A stretch of 64,000 nucleotides of DNA from Nomia melanderi. Taxonomy: Eukaryota > Arthropoda > Insecta > Hymenoptera > Halictidae. The translations under genes and the position numbers were made by a program. Position 1 is the stretch's first letter. Each line of letters begins with the position of its first letter. The notes beneath the pieces are model-generated. The model did not search any database. It was not told the origin of the DNA and saw nothing but the letters and a program-made list of their open reading frames with translations. The DNA is taken from assembly GCF_051020985.1 (NCBI RefSeq), contig NC_135008.1, positions 9,300,001-9,364,000 on the forward strand. The letters run 5' to 3'. Below are positions 49,901-60,857 of the stretch, one piece after another.

Positions 49901-50669
49901 CTAGTGTTCCGTGTCATCAAGAAACTTTGCGTATTCGAGCAAACGAGAATACCTCGTATTTCCCGATTACAAATGGAGGCGACTGGCGCCCGTGAACGAG
50001 AAAACTTCTTTACACGCTCTGAAACGGAGGAAGACAGAGCATTTCAACATTATCTTTACGGATAAACCAAACTTCGTCGCGGAATCCAAATGATTTCTCG
50101 ATCGAACGATCGATCGCTCGTCGTCTTCGATTCCTCATGGATGCGATTTATCATCGTATCCTCTAGAATAGAATGATCCGGGGTTGCGCAAACTTCATGA
50201 ACGCGAATCCGTGGGATGTAATTTTCATCGAATGAGTAATTCATATCGGTTTCGACCGGCTAAGTCAATCCTTCGCGGGAACAAGCGCATTAAATCCGCG
50301 ATGAGCCGCGAGAGGCTTTTAGCGGCCGTTGCGAGACGAGTGAACGGCACGCGTGGGCCACGCGCTGGAAAATCAGTGAAAAATCTGAAGGTGAAGCCTG
50401 TCGCGCGCAACGATTCCTGAACAATGAGTCGAAGCACGCGACTGAATGGCGGTTACGAAATCCTGACTGCTGTGACTCGAAATTATCGCATCGTAACGGT
50501 CGAAGATATTCAATACATTGTTTCACGTCCTTCAGTTTCATCGACTGACTTTCGATTCAACTGCAAGATACAAAAAAATAGTTCAAATTTTTGGATACTG
50601 CTATTCTTTCTTTACAAACTAATGATACGAAAGAACATTGAACATAAGAGATATCATTTATAATATAAT
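46946..50669. other. Non-coding stretch with CpG blocks, nothing recognised
   Basis: CpG-dense blocks lie at 47,000-47,200, 47,580-48,120 and 48,600-49,150. They include a short (GCGTC)4 microsatellite at 48919-48938. The 217-codon frame at 48663-49316 is the longest open frame in the window. It overlaps open frames on the opposite strand, changes composition midway and shows no domain, so it is not called. Confidence 0.5.
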
Positions 50670-50891
50670 TTAACACTATAACCGAGCAGTCAAATTGACC
50701 GTTCGAAATTCTTCTACAGAAACTGTACGAGTACATCTGTTGAGATGTATATCAATACACAATTGTATTCGCGTATGACTAAACTAATTTCTTTAGTAAT
50801 CTCTCAGAGAATCATGTAATTCTTTCAATGGTTGCAAAAAGAAGAAATCAGGAGTAGGTAATTTTGATCTATCTGGTTGTTCTATTGTTAA
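50670..50891 (-). mobile_element. TTAA-flanked miniature element, family 3, inverted copy
   Basis: TTAA at 50670-50673 is followed by CACTATAACCGAGCAG, and the right end is the inverted equivalent ending GTTAA at 50891. Read on the minus strand it matches the copy at 10362 through the CCTGATTTCTTCTTTTTGCA segment. It is 222 bases long and non-coding. Confidence 0.7.
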
Positions 50892-51615
50892 TATTTTTAT
50901 AAGAATACTGTTATTTTCCTAGAAGCTTATTTCCTAGAAGAAATCTGACTTTTCATCGATCTGTAGTATCCTAGAACGTTCAGCGTTTAATGAGTGCATA
51001 GGAAACACGCATAACTGCAACGAACCAATACGACCGTCGCAGAAATTTGGTAAACGCGACGTTTGCCTTAATGAGATCCGAACTTCATCCGTGTTCGCGA
51101 TAGCGCTCCACGTTCGAACTTCCAGTATCCGAAGTTTCCTCATATATCTTCGAAATAGTTCTCCGTGTAATCCAGTTGTCCCGGCGCATCGGAACGGGAT
51201 GAACCGCATCGAATCCCGCGAGATCAAGGCTACGGCACCCGGAGTTCCCGATTCATCGTTCATGCCGAAATATACAAAGCGCACGTTCAAACGCGCCTGA
51301 TGAATTTGTAGTGTCTGATGTTTGCCGCGCGATCATTGAAAGTAACGACGCGTATCGAGCCGAGAGTCGCTAATAAACCCAGCGCCGGGATTAACTCGCG
51401 CCTTGGAGCAAAGATTGTGCTGTAACAATTGCTGTTGGTGCTCCCGGTAGCACGGTTGATGCAGAAGATATTACCGTGAACTCGTAAAACTTTTTAGAGG
51501 GGATCTCTGCCACGCTTTGAAGGGAACTTTTTCAGAGAAAATTGAAAGAGGAATGCCTTAGAACTCGAAAAATGCGTAAACAATCAGCGGGTTACTCGCG
51601 ATAGTTGTTTTGCGG
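50892..51615. other. Intronic sequence next to the formin exon
   Basis: AT-rich to about 50,990, then moderately GC-rich. Open frames on both strands at 50,934-51,300 have no domain. No further exon was found before the donor at 51621. Confidence 0.5.
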
Positions 51616-51621
51616 ACTTAC
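51616..51621 (-). promoter_or_regulatory. 5' splice site (donor) of the formin exon
   Basis: The minus strand reads CAGACGAA then GTAAGTCC, a strong U1-complementary donor. The exon therefore ends at 51622 after two bases (AA) of the next codon, which will encode Lys or Asn depending on the next exon. Confidence 0.85.
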
Positions 51622-51731
51622 TTCGTCTGGAAGCCTTCGAATTCTTCTTGCTGCTCGCTGATCGAGGCTTCGAGGTCCAAGTAGGCGCCATAGTCGCCAT
51701 CCTTGTACAGCTGTAGCGCTGTGTCGTCGAG
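51622..51731 (-). CDS. Fhos: Internal coding exon of an FHOD-family formin (N-terminal GTPase-binding region)
   Basis: Read on the minus strand, this exon gives 36 complete codons plus two bases, beginning LDDTALQLYKDG, continuing AYLDLEASISEQQEEFEGF and ending QT. It matches, from memory rather than by alignment, the segment of human FHOD3/FHOD1 that carries LDDCTLQL, a YLDLE core and an EQRDELEGF-like end. That segment lies at the end of the ubiquitin-like GTPase-binding domain, just before the FH3 armadillo repeats. FHOD formins assemble and bundle actin filaments downstream of Rho-family signals. In flies, Fhos acts in muscle thin-filament growth and in blood-cell migration. The exon enters in phase 0 and leaves after two bases of a codon. 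It is flanked by a pyrimidine-rich acceptor ending TTTCAG and the donor GTAAGT. The DG-DYGA stretch is slightly longer than the vertebrate loop. The FH3, FH1 and FH2 exons were not found here. Confidence 0.86.
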
Positions 51732-51752
51732 CTGAAACAGAAAGAGATTGTA
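51732..51752 (-). promoter_or_regulatory. 3' splice site (acceptor) of the formin exon
   Basis: On the minus strand the exon is preceded by a tract rich in C and T that ends CTTTCTGTTTCAG, a textbook metazoan acceptor. The AG occupies 51733-51732 and the exon begins at 51731 with the leucine codon CTC. This fixes the exon's 5' edge and gives phase 0. Confidence 0.85.
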
Positions 51753-54501
51753 AGATAATCTATTTTCTGAAGTTTATTTTGGATGTCTTCGTTGTACGAA
51801 AAATGAACATTAAAAGTGAAATAATAATTGTCTAATTTTTCTATGCCTATATCGTTGATGTTCGATTGTGGTACCTTTTACGAGTTCCAAAAGCGCAAAA
51901 CTGTGTTAAATATTATTATTTTTTATTATTTCTACTCTCAAATCGCCGCAATATTTATAATTTGTAGAAATATTTGTAGAAATATGCATGTTTGCAAAAG
52001 AAAGTAAAGCATCTCTTATAAAGACAAAATTTCTATACAAAAATTTTACATGATCTTCACAAGAAGTTTAACCAATTCAATTTGCAAATAAAATAATTAT
52101 TCGTGTTTAGATCCATGATCATCGTCACTGAATTCGGCACTAAAAGTGTTATAAAGATTGTTTCGATTAATTGGTGTTTGGATGATTGCTGATACAGTTG
52201 ACATTATAAAATTGATTTTTAAATTTGGGATGGTTATCAAGAGTTTATTTTGGAGCTGTAATGATGTCAGCTAGTTCTTCGATAATCGCTGTTAATCCAA
52301 GTAGGCGCAGAACTCCTCGTGTAACGCTCGCGCCGCCATGAGACGAGATCCTTTATGTCGAGTAATTTCGAAACAGGAAGCTGCATGGAGCCCGTGCAGT
52401 CGTTGCCTAATTTTAAACTCCTGCCACTTTGCGAACTAGAGATCGCGACAGATGCCGTTTCACGGGAATGAGAACGGGAACGGGAAACTCTTCGCGTCGC
52501 GTTTATTGCATGAGGATTTAAACGCTTCCTGATTTGTCCCTACCGAGATCCTTCTCGCCTTGAATATCGTTTATACTCTGCCACGCAATTAGTCCTTCCT
52601 CGAGTGTCTTGTATACCATGAATCGTTGTAACTATTACACAATTATTACAAAAAGAGACCAAGTAACACCGCAATCTCACAGGTAGGTACAGTGACGTTT
52701 GAAAATTCCCAGCCAGATCGTTTTGAGTATTTTTACATAATATAAAATATAATAAATAAAGACATATTTATACGGATGAATACTACATAAGAAATCGTAC
52801 TATTTTGTCTTCATAGTTGTGTCTTTAAAGAATAACTAAATTGGTGTGTTCAACAGTTTATTATTACTAGTTTTTCTCATTTATTTCTAAACAAATACGT
52901 ATAAAGAATAGATGGTATTGATTTGTTCACAGTATGCTCTCATGTAATATCCTAAATGTCCATTATATGTCATAACAACAAAAAGTTCTTAAACCCTTTA
53001 TCAGTATATAGAGCCACTATATAGAGGTACCCATAAAATAAAAATGTGGCGAGTGCCATACATTTCTAGTGAAATGTTAATCAACTGAACGTTCTAACAT
53101 TTGCACGGTTCTTCAAAGCACACATCATTTATTTAATAATATTCCTATGTCAATGTTAACGGTCTAAAGTTGTTGAAAGAGGAAGTTCCTCCTTAACTTC
53201 AATATTAGCAAATCGCGCCAGGAGAAATTCCAACTTCGCGCGAAGATCCCCATCGCAGTAATCACTCCTCGAATCACCGTTCCCAAAAACGACCAGACCT
53301 TTTTCCTCGAGCTACCAAGAAGAAAAAGGCGGCGATGAGTCCGCGTCCCGAGAGGAAAGAATAGCCGCGCTTCAGGATTCATTGCGCGAGCCGGCGATTA
53401 CGCGGCCGGCGGCGTCCGCGGCGGCGCGTTAATAAAGTTATTTCCGCGCGCGTTGTTAGTCATATTATTTTTAAAGTAATTAAATTACTTTTGCGAGTCA
53501 CGACCCAGGACGGCGTGCTATTTTCGGCGCAACCGTGTGACGCAACCGTAGGCTTGGACGTTGTATATCTAGCGCGCGTGTTCGTTCGCCCGTTCGCTCG
53601 CACGCTCGCAGACCACCTGATTCCGGATCAAGAGATTATCATCGTGAGTACACGGAAACCGCGTATGTGGAGCAAATGATCCGCAGATAAATTTAGCTGA
53701 TTAGCCGCATTACCCCGGATTGTTGACCCGTAAGACGCCTATAAGCGCGTCGAACTCATTCCGCGGCAGCTGTTCAACGGTGAAAATGATTCAATTAGGG
53801 ACGCAGCGAAATCTGATTCGAGAGGTTTGAAAAATTTAATCGGATAAGAATGCGACGTGTTAATAGAGATGAAAGTGTTTGCATAGAGAGAGATTTACAA
53901 TCGGTTGTAATCGGGAAATAGATAATTTTGCTTCGATACAGTTTTCTATAATGTTTAAGTCGACGTTTGGTGAATGATAAATGATGTCTGATACGAACCA
54001 GTGGAAAGAAATGACGATTTTAATTTATAATCTGCCGAGTAATTTCGATAGAAGTTTCTTTTATTGGCGATTTAAACGGGAACGTGTTCTTTTAGTAAGT
54101 GAATTACTAATGAGAAGTTTTGCGTATTCCAAGACAAATGTAGTGGAACGGAAAAAGCTGCGGTCCGGACGAGAACGCAGTCAAACAAAAAAGTAATGGC
54201 GCATAAATTGAAAACGAACAGGCGAAAGAGAAAAACAGCGGAGCCGAGCCATTTCGGAAACCGTAGGCGAAGTATAAATGCCGATTCAAAAATAGTCCAG
54301 CAACCGAGGCAGTCGTGTTTCTAGTCGCATTGCCGATGTCGTCAATGGAGAAGTTATTTTCCTCTTCCTTTGAGACTACGCCAATGCAATTTCCTCCGGC
54401 TAGTCGATCGAACCATTCATTACACGCTGCATTATATAAACCATCAAAACAGTATCAAGAACAAGTCAATTTTCCTGGAAATACTTTTCTCATCTGCATC
54501 T
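51753..54501. other. Intronic sequence, nothing recognised
   Basis: AT-rich with CpG blocks at 52,280-52,580 and 53,200-53,780. A TATAAATGC motif at about 54,273 has no well-spaced initiator. Confidence 0.5.
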
Positions 54502-55000
54502 ATTCCCTACTTAACATACTAATCGAAACAAAGAATATAAACCACATTCGCCATCAATCCAATTATACATTTCCCTTAAACTCATATTCCAACGCCCAAA
54601 AAGCACCCGTCCATCGCATTTACTTTCCAAACCCACAGTTCCATCCGGACATCAATTAGCCAACGACCTAATTCCCTAAGCTCACTCGACGCGTTAAAAC
54701 GCCCTTTGCCAGAAAAAATCAACTGGAAAATCAGTTTCCGAAAGGAACGAAAGACTTCCTAGTTAGCACAGTAATCGAAAAAAGGAATGTAAACTGCATT
54801 CATCATCAATTCACTTACACGTGTTCCCTTAAACTCATATTCCAACACCCAAAAGATTCATCGCATTTACTTTTCGCCCTAATCCACAGGTCCATCCAAA
54901 CATCAATTAGCCAACGACCTAATTACCTAACCTCACTCGACGCGTTAAAACACCCTTTGCCAGGAAAAATCAACTGGAAAACCAGTTTCTGAAAGGAACG
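54502..55000 (+). repeat. Tandem duplication, about 251-bp period, two copies
   Basis: Copy A (about 54502-54752) and copy B (about 54753-55000) share long blocks, such as CATCAATTAGCCAACGACCT, CTCACTCGACGCGTTAAAAC and ATCAACTGGAAAA, with scattered substitutions and small indels. No TTAA or inverted termini are visible, so this looks like a segmental tandem duplication rather than a transposon. Confidence 0.85.
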
Positions 55001-58000
55001 CAGGCAAAGAGCAGTGGTCGAGGGAGCGGAAGGACGATTCTCGTGGACGAGGAACGGGAGGAACGGAAATAGGAGAAAACGAAAGCGGCAAAGGGGATGG
55101 CGAGAGACGTGCAGCGGAACGGGGGACTAGAGAACGCGACGGCAGAGAGGGAAGAGGGAAAGACGTGGCGCGAGGCGGCTGACCCATATTTCTAAAAATC
55201 ACTGCGTCAAAATAGTCCGCCGGCGGCGATGTAACTGCCGGTTATAATGCAGGCGCGTGCTGGCCCGACGTGGCTGCATTTCTCCTCTCGTTTTCTAGGC
55301 GAATTGCCTGCCGGCTTACGTAATCCACGTGTCGGGGCTGCTCCCCGAGTACGATCTCTGGCCTTCAAGCCCGTGACGAAATTGGTCAACCGGAAGGGAA
55401 CGCGTGTTCACGCTCTGCCCGGCCCGCGGACCCCGCGGCCGAGCAAGGAGAGACGTCGTTGCACCCGGAGACAATGGCGGCCCGCTTCTTTCCGGTTACT
55501 TAAGCCCCCGGCTGGTTGCGTAACAATGAAAACTTTACGGCGAACATTTCACAAACACTTCTTTGCGCTCGCGCATTAACACGTTGTGTGCCGAGAGAAC
55601 TTTACTCCGCGCAATTTATTATATGTAGGTACTGCCAAAGAGGAGTGGAGAGTATTTCGGTAAATGTCAATTGGTATTTCCTGCTGTTATATAGCGTCAG
55701 TGTTTCCGTTTTTGAATATTGAGGTTTCGATATTGAAATTTGTGACAGCGAAGCATTCCATTTTACATTTCGTATTGCCAGTTATGAATGAAGTGGCGAT
55801 GATGGTTGGAATATTGAGAAGGGAATGGTGTGATTCTAAAGTGTAAAATTGTACTTTTTTTAATGAGAGTTAAATGGTTTGGATATGTGTGAAATAATAA
55901 AATTTGAAATCAATTGATAGGGTTTTGCTTTATTGGAATTAATCGAGTTGTTAATGAGTTTCTATTCAAGTTCGTTGGTGCAAATTACAGGTGAACGCTG
56001 GACGGTAATTGTTTTATTCGAATAGGAATTTACCGGGCAAATTAACGACGTGTATAAGTCAGTTTAAGACAATTCTAATTCCGAACCGGGTACAATCCTG
56101 TCGAGTGAATATACGCTCGGCTGGGAATCAAATTAATCAAAATGTTAATCCTGTTTTACCACGCTCTGATAGTTCCCCTTCTGATACACGCGTCATGGGA
56201 AAGTTGTTTAATTAACCATTTAAAGTCTCACGAGTCTCGTATGTCTTCTGTGCGGTCAGTTCAATGTTGCTCTACGTCCACGAGGATTCACGAGCCGGGA
56301 ACTTTTCGTGGACGAGTGCCGCTAAATGCGTATCACTCGGAACTCTTGCTAACACTTCAAATATCGCTTACTAGATCTCATATACTTATTTTTGTGTACT
56401 AAAAATATCAAAATATTACAAGGAAATTGCTACACTTATATCCTGTTAAACATTGCCGCTAAATATTCCTGTGAAATTTAAATATTTTATATCCCATTTT
56501 TAAATGAAAAGATAGTTAACCTTAGAGTGAAACTACCAGAGATAAAAAAAATCAACGTCTCAAAATATACAGATCTACTGCACGTGGAGAATTAAACAAA
56601 CAGAAGGTTCCTTTCAAAATACTACACAAAATTAATCGAAAGTGTTGAAATCTGTATCAGACTATGTTGTTACGCCTTCTGAATGGGACTATGGGGGAAT
56701 AAATCTTTGGAGATCGATCGACTGATGCATATAATGCAACGCTCCCTCATCTCGACTTGAACGAGCACTGAAGCAAGTTGACCGAGGCTTTCTCCCTTCG
56801 TCGAGTGCCCCCACGATTTTCCTTGGTTAACGTTTGCACTGTGCCATTCTGCCTCCTGTCCTTAAGGGACCGCGTTTGTTTGTCAAAAGACGTTTCAACA
56901 ACTGGCAAACATTTTCACGAGACGCCACTTTTGATTCACATACCCGACCCTTTCTCGTGGAGCACGTGAAACGATAACAGAAAAGCACAGTCGAACCGAA
57001 TTCCTTCAAAATTTTTCAAGAAGCGTTTTTCAAAATTACAAATTATATATTTTACTTATTTATAAAGAATCGATATGAGACTTTTCAGGCAATAATTTTA
57101 CAAAGATGACGTAAAATTTAGGGATTGTTTGAGTAAAATGAGTATAATTAACTGACTATTCTCGCAGAAGATGAATCTGTATTTTATATTTCGTATATGT
57201 CTTCTTACGATTTTATCTTTCTCCTGGTGCATGTAGACTCAGGACACCGCCCTTGAATCACTCTTAGCGACAATTTCCTTTTCGCTACATCTTTCCAGAC
57301 TATTAGTCAAATATTCAACTCAATTTCGAGGAAACGCGAGACACCATCGACGGCAAACGAGAATTTCAATTACACTCAAACAGTGAGAACAAAGTTTTAA
57401 GTGGGCCAATTCAGAGGTAGCCATTACTGTGTTTGTATGTCTTCTCATTTGCTAATGCATTCGTATGATTATGTTTCAAACTAAATTCAAGATTAAATAA
57501 ATAATAAAATGAATATATAATTTCGTATGTAATATATAATTCCTACATGAAACCTTTGTGCAAATAGAATAAAACACATAATTGACTATTTATTATACAC
57601 CTGAGACAAGAAAAACTAGCTTAAGCAACGTAAGTCAAATTAGTCAATTTCCATCTGTTCTTATCTCATTTTCTATAAACTATAAACTATAAACAAAAAC
57701 ATAACCAAAACTATAAATAAAACACGCAGCGAGGTGCAAAAACGATCGAAAGACCCAACTGCGGGAACACGTGAGAAACGCGACGAAAGTTCAAGATTGT
57801 GAATTTTGGGGATTCGGCGGAAGTCTCACGGCAACGGGACGAACGAAAGCTGGAACGCGTCCCGGGACAATTAACCGGGGTGCCGCGATAGCCACAGACA
57901 AGCCGTTCCGCTCGGCAGCGCGAAACTTTCTCGGCCGCCTCCTTTTTGTTCGCCGTCACCTGCTACAAGAGCCGTGCACGCGATGGATAACGCGTTACGG

Positions 58001-60619
58001 GTCCGTTCACGGAAAGACGCAATCTCTGCGTCGCGACAGATCGACAGGAACGAGATAACGCCGACTTAAGTATCGGAAACAGCCTTATCTTAGCCTAGGA
58101 GCCACTCGAAGCGGAATCACACGAGAGTTACTTAACGTAATCGTTGTTGTTGTTCTTCTTCTTCTTGTTGCAGCTTGCTGATTGGACTTTTAGAGCCAAA
58201 CATTCTAAACTTCCAGTGTTAAAAATGGCATACCGCGGCTTACGTTTTGAATAATGATAAGTAGACTGTGGGTTTTTATCCATTTATAGGAAATTTGAAA
58301 GTGTACAATTGCACAGAATGCACATGATTTTTCTAATTACATTCTTGAAAATTTGAGTTTGTATAAAGATTCGCAGTTTAGTGATACGCTTCATGCGTGT
58401 CTAGTACGCGGAGAATAGGAGTGCAAAAGTAAACAGCGGAGACGATGAGTAAATCTTATTGATCTATGATGTGTGAAGGATGAATTCGTTTAAGATTTCT
58501 ATTAGGAGTGTGGGAGATTGTGTTAACTATGTTAGGAAAAGTTTAAGTGGCGAAACTCAATTCGTCTTACGTCGAGAACATATTATATTATTTCTTGATC
58601 GTTAATTGCTATTATTTTCCGAGAGTGCAATTGAAACTGTTGGGAAGTTGGTGAATCTCGAGCGGCTTGAAATTTTCGAACTTCTCAAATGGAACGTAAG
58701 TTAATTGGAACTGTATTTCATGATCCGCGCTTCTTCTTCCAGGTAGAATTACCTTTTCATCTCTCGAAACTTTGACAACTTCGAGGACTTCCCGGGAACC
58801 ATAAAATTTACAGGATTCTACAATACTCATTGGATTGAACTTCCCGGAGAACGCTTAAGGACTTCGCTTTCGCAATAAATCGAAGCACCTCGGTTCTTTT
58901 TAAATCCTAACAAATGGACAGCCAATAAATAATTTCAGAACCTTTCTCGTCCATTCCGTGGATTAATCCTCTATGGAGGAAAGTTATCGGGAACGAACTT
59001 TATTTCTATCGAGGATTGTTAATTGAGGTCTAAGAGAGATTAATCGATGTCAATAGCAAAAGTTATCGGTAAGTAGAATGTATGCTCTCGTTTTCTTTAA
59101 AAATCGATAATAGTTAATATCCGGCTTCAACGATTATCAAAGGTGAAATTGTTGAAGAATATTTATGCTGAAGTGTTGAAACACACGAACACTGAAAATG
59201 CGAATTCTGAATAATTTTTAAAACAGAAACTCACATCGAATTTCTCTGAAATTTTACGGTTTACTTTGTACAAGGTTAATTACTGTAACCCTCACGACCA
59301 TTGTATCGTCGTATTCGTCCAGCGCACGAAGTACAGCGTTCGCCAAACACTCCTGCGTCCTGAGGTAATAATTGAATGCTGCTCGGTCTTCCTCCGCGTA
59401 AACCCTGAGTGGATTTACGTAAGACGGAGTTAACTCGATGCAGAGCAATTATACATGGAAATACGGGAATATCGATTTCCCGGCGGCATTGTCTCGCGAC
59501 GGTCCGACGGCGACAACTGTGCTGGATTTTGTCAGCAATTAGTCCGAGTTACGATTCGGTTCTGGAGGACAGTAATTTCCGACTCTTGAGGAAGTTTACA
59601 TCGTTCGGAGGTAGGATCCGTGAATTTCAAGTACGCGGTAATGGAATGTTAAACGAACATTTTGGAGGTCGTAGGGCGCGTTAATGCGTTAAAACGTCGA
59701 TAGGGTCGATGCTGCCGAATAAATCCTTTTTCGAGCAAAACGACAGATAAATAACACTGTAAAGCAACGAGTACATTCGTAACATTTCTGTAAAATATTT
59801 TACAAAGTTGAGGAGATTCGTTTAACAATACTGTAAATGAGAAATATAGATCTATTGCAACAGCTTCGTTTAGAATATAAATAAACTCGAGAAAAAGTAA
59901 AAATAGCGACTCAGTTAATTGAGGTGTTGGTATGATTAAGAAAGGAATGGCTAGCGATTAATATCGCGACAAAGAATTTTAGACTGCCAACTGCAGGCAT
60001 CTTCAGAGAAAAACACAGGCGATTAATCCTACACGCGAGATAAAAGGAGGGGCAAGGCTCGACTCGAATTCGAGAACGATCGCCGACGAACGGATGATTC
60101 CTCGAAGGTCCGACGAGTGTGTTCGTTGCTTATTACGCTCGAATGAATATGTGGGCGGCACGTGGGCACGCGTGCGTTCCCTTTCTTCCGCGATGAACGC
60201 TAAAGGAAGACGTCTTGCAGCTGTCGCAAGATCACAGAAGAGAAAGTAATCGTTTAACAATGACGCCGGTAGATCTCCCGAGCGGCATTCCGCCAGTCGC
60301 GACAGGAACAAAAGAGGAAAACATAGCGTACCAATGGCGGATCGGTTCGGGCGCCCCGCCGCGCTATATAGGGCAAGAGTTCGAAGGCCGAAATACCGCA
60401 AGATTAGCTAAAAACATGGACAACGGAACTCGCAGCAATTTAACAGAATACACGACACTCGTGTTCACCTAGAAAGTAACTACACAGACAATGGTCATAT
60501 TAACCGAGGGTCTCACAATAATTATTCCGTTCAAGTCTCCAAACAAATCTCGTCCAGGGTTTTGATACTACCTTCCGAAATTTGTCATATTCTGCACATC
60601 CAACTGATCGATGAATAAA
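55001..60619. other. Intronic sequence, nothing recognised
   Basis: CpG blocks lie at 55,000-55,560, 57,750-58,060 and 60,030-60,400, with AT-rich DNA between. A (GTT)n(CTT)n pyrimidine run ending TTGCAG at 58,141-58,174 looks like a plus-strand acceptor, but no donor-bounded open frame follows. TATAAAC occurs three times in tandem near 57,675. Confidence 0.5.
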
Positions 60620-60857
60620 TCAATCCTTTGCGCTTAAAATGTGGCTCTCGGTTACCGCTTGATTTGATATAGCAAAATTACAAAGTATTATACATAATAC
60701 TAATCTTTGTATAACTTTGTATATTGAAATATTGAAATAAAAGAGTTTCATTTCTCGATTTACCTATGATTTTTCATTAGTTTCAAAGAATGTCGTCTAT
60801 GTCATCGGGAAATGTCGAATATTTTTAATGGAGAAACTTTCGAGTACAAATGGTTAA
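60620..60857 (+). mobile_element. Decayed family 1 miniature element
   Basis: The left end AATCCTTTGCGCTT and the right end CGAGTACAAATGGTTAA are decayed versions of the family 1 termini. The body shares the TTTCAAAGAATGTCGTCTA region with the copy at 14385. It is about 238 bases long and non-coding. Confidence 0.6.

Larger units (their letters stand above)
1..51615 (-). other. Fhos: Inferred intron of the formin gene, 3' of the exon (truncated by window edge)
   Basis: The exon ends in an intact donor, and no following formin exon was recognised to its left. In particular I looked on the minus strand for the conserved FH3 start (a segment resembling LRTQLSVRV) and the later FSLKQIF motif and found neither. 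I therefore infer one intron longer than 51 kb, or a few introns separated by exons too short or too divergent to recognise by eye. The mobile elements and structured candidates listed at lower coordinates would all lie within it. Confidence 0.6.

Noticed and set aside
58141..58174. Pyrimidine run ending TTGCAG as a plus-strand splice acceptor
   Set aside because: It is a (GTT)n(CTT)n microsatellite and no donor-bounded coding frame follows.
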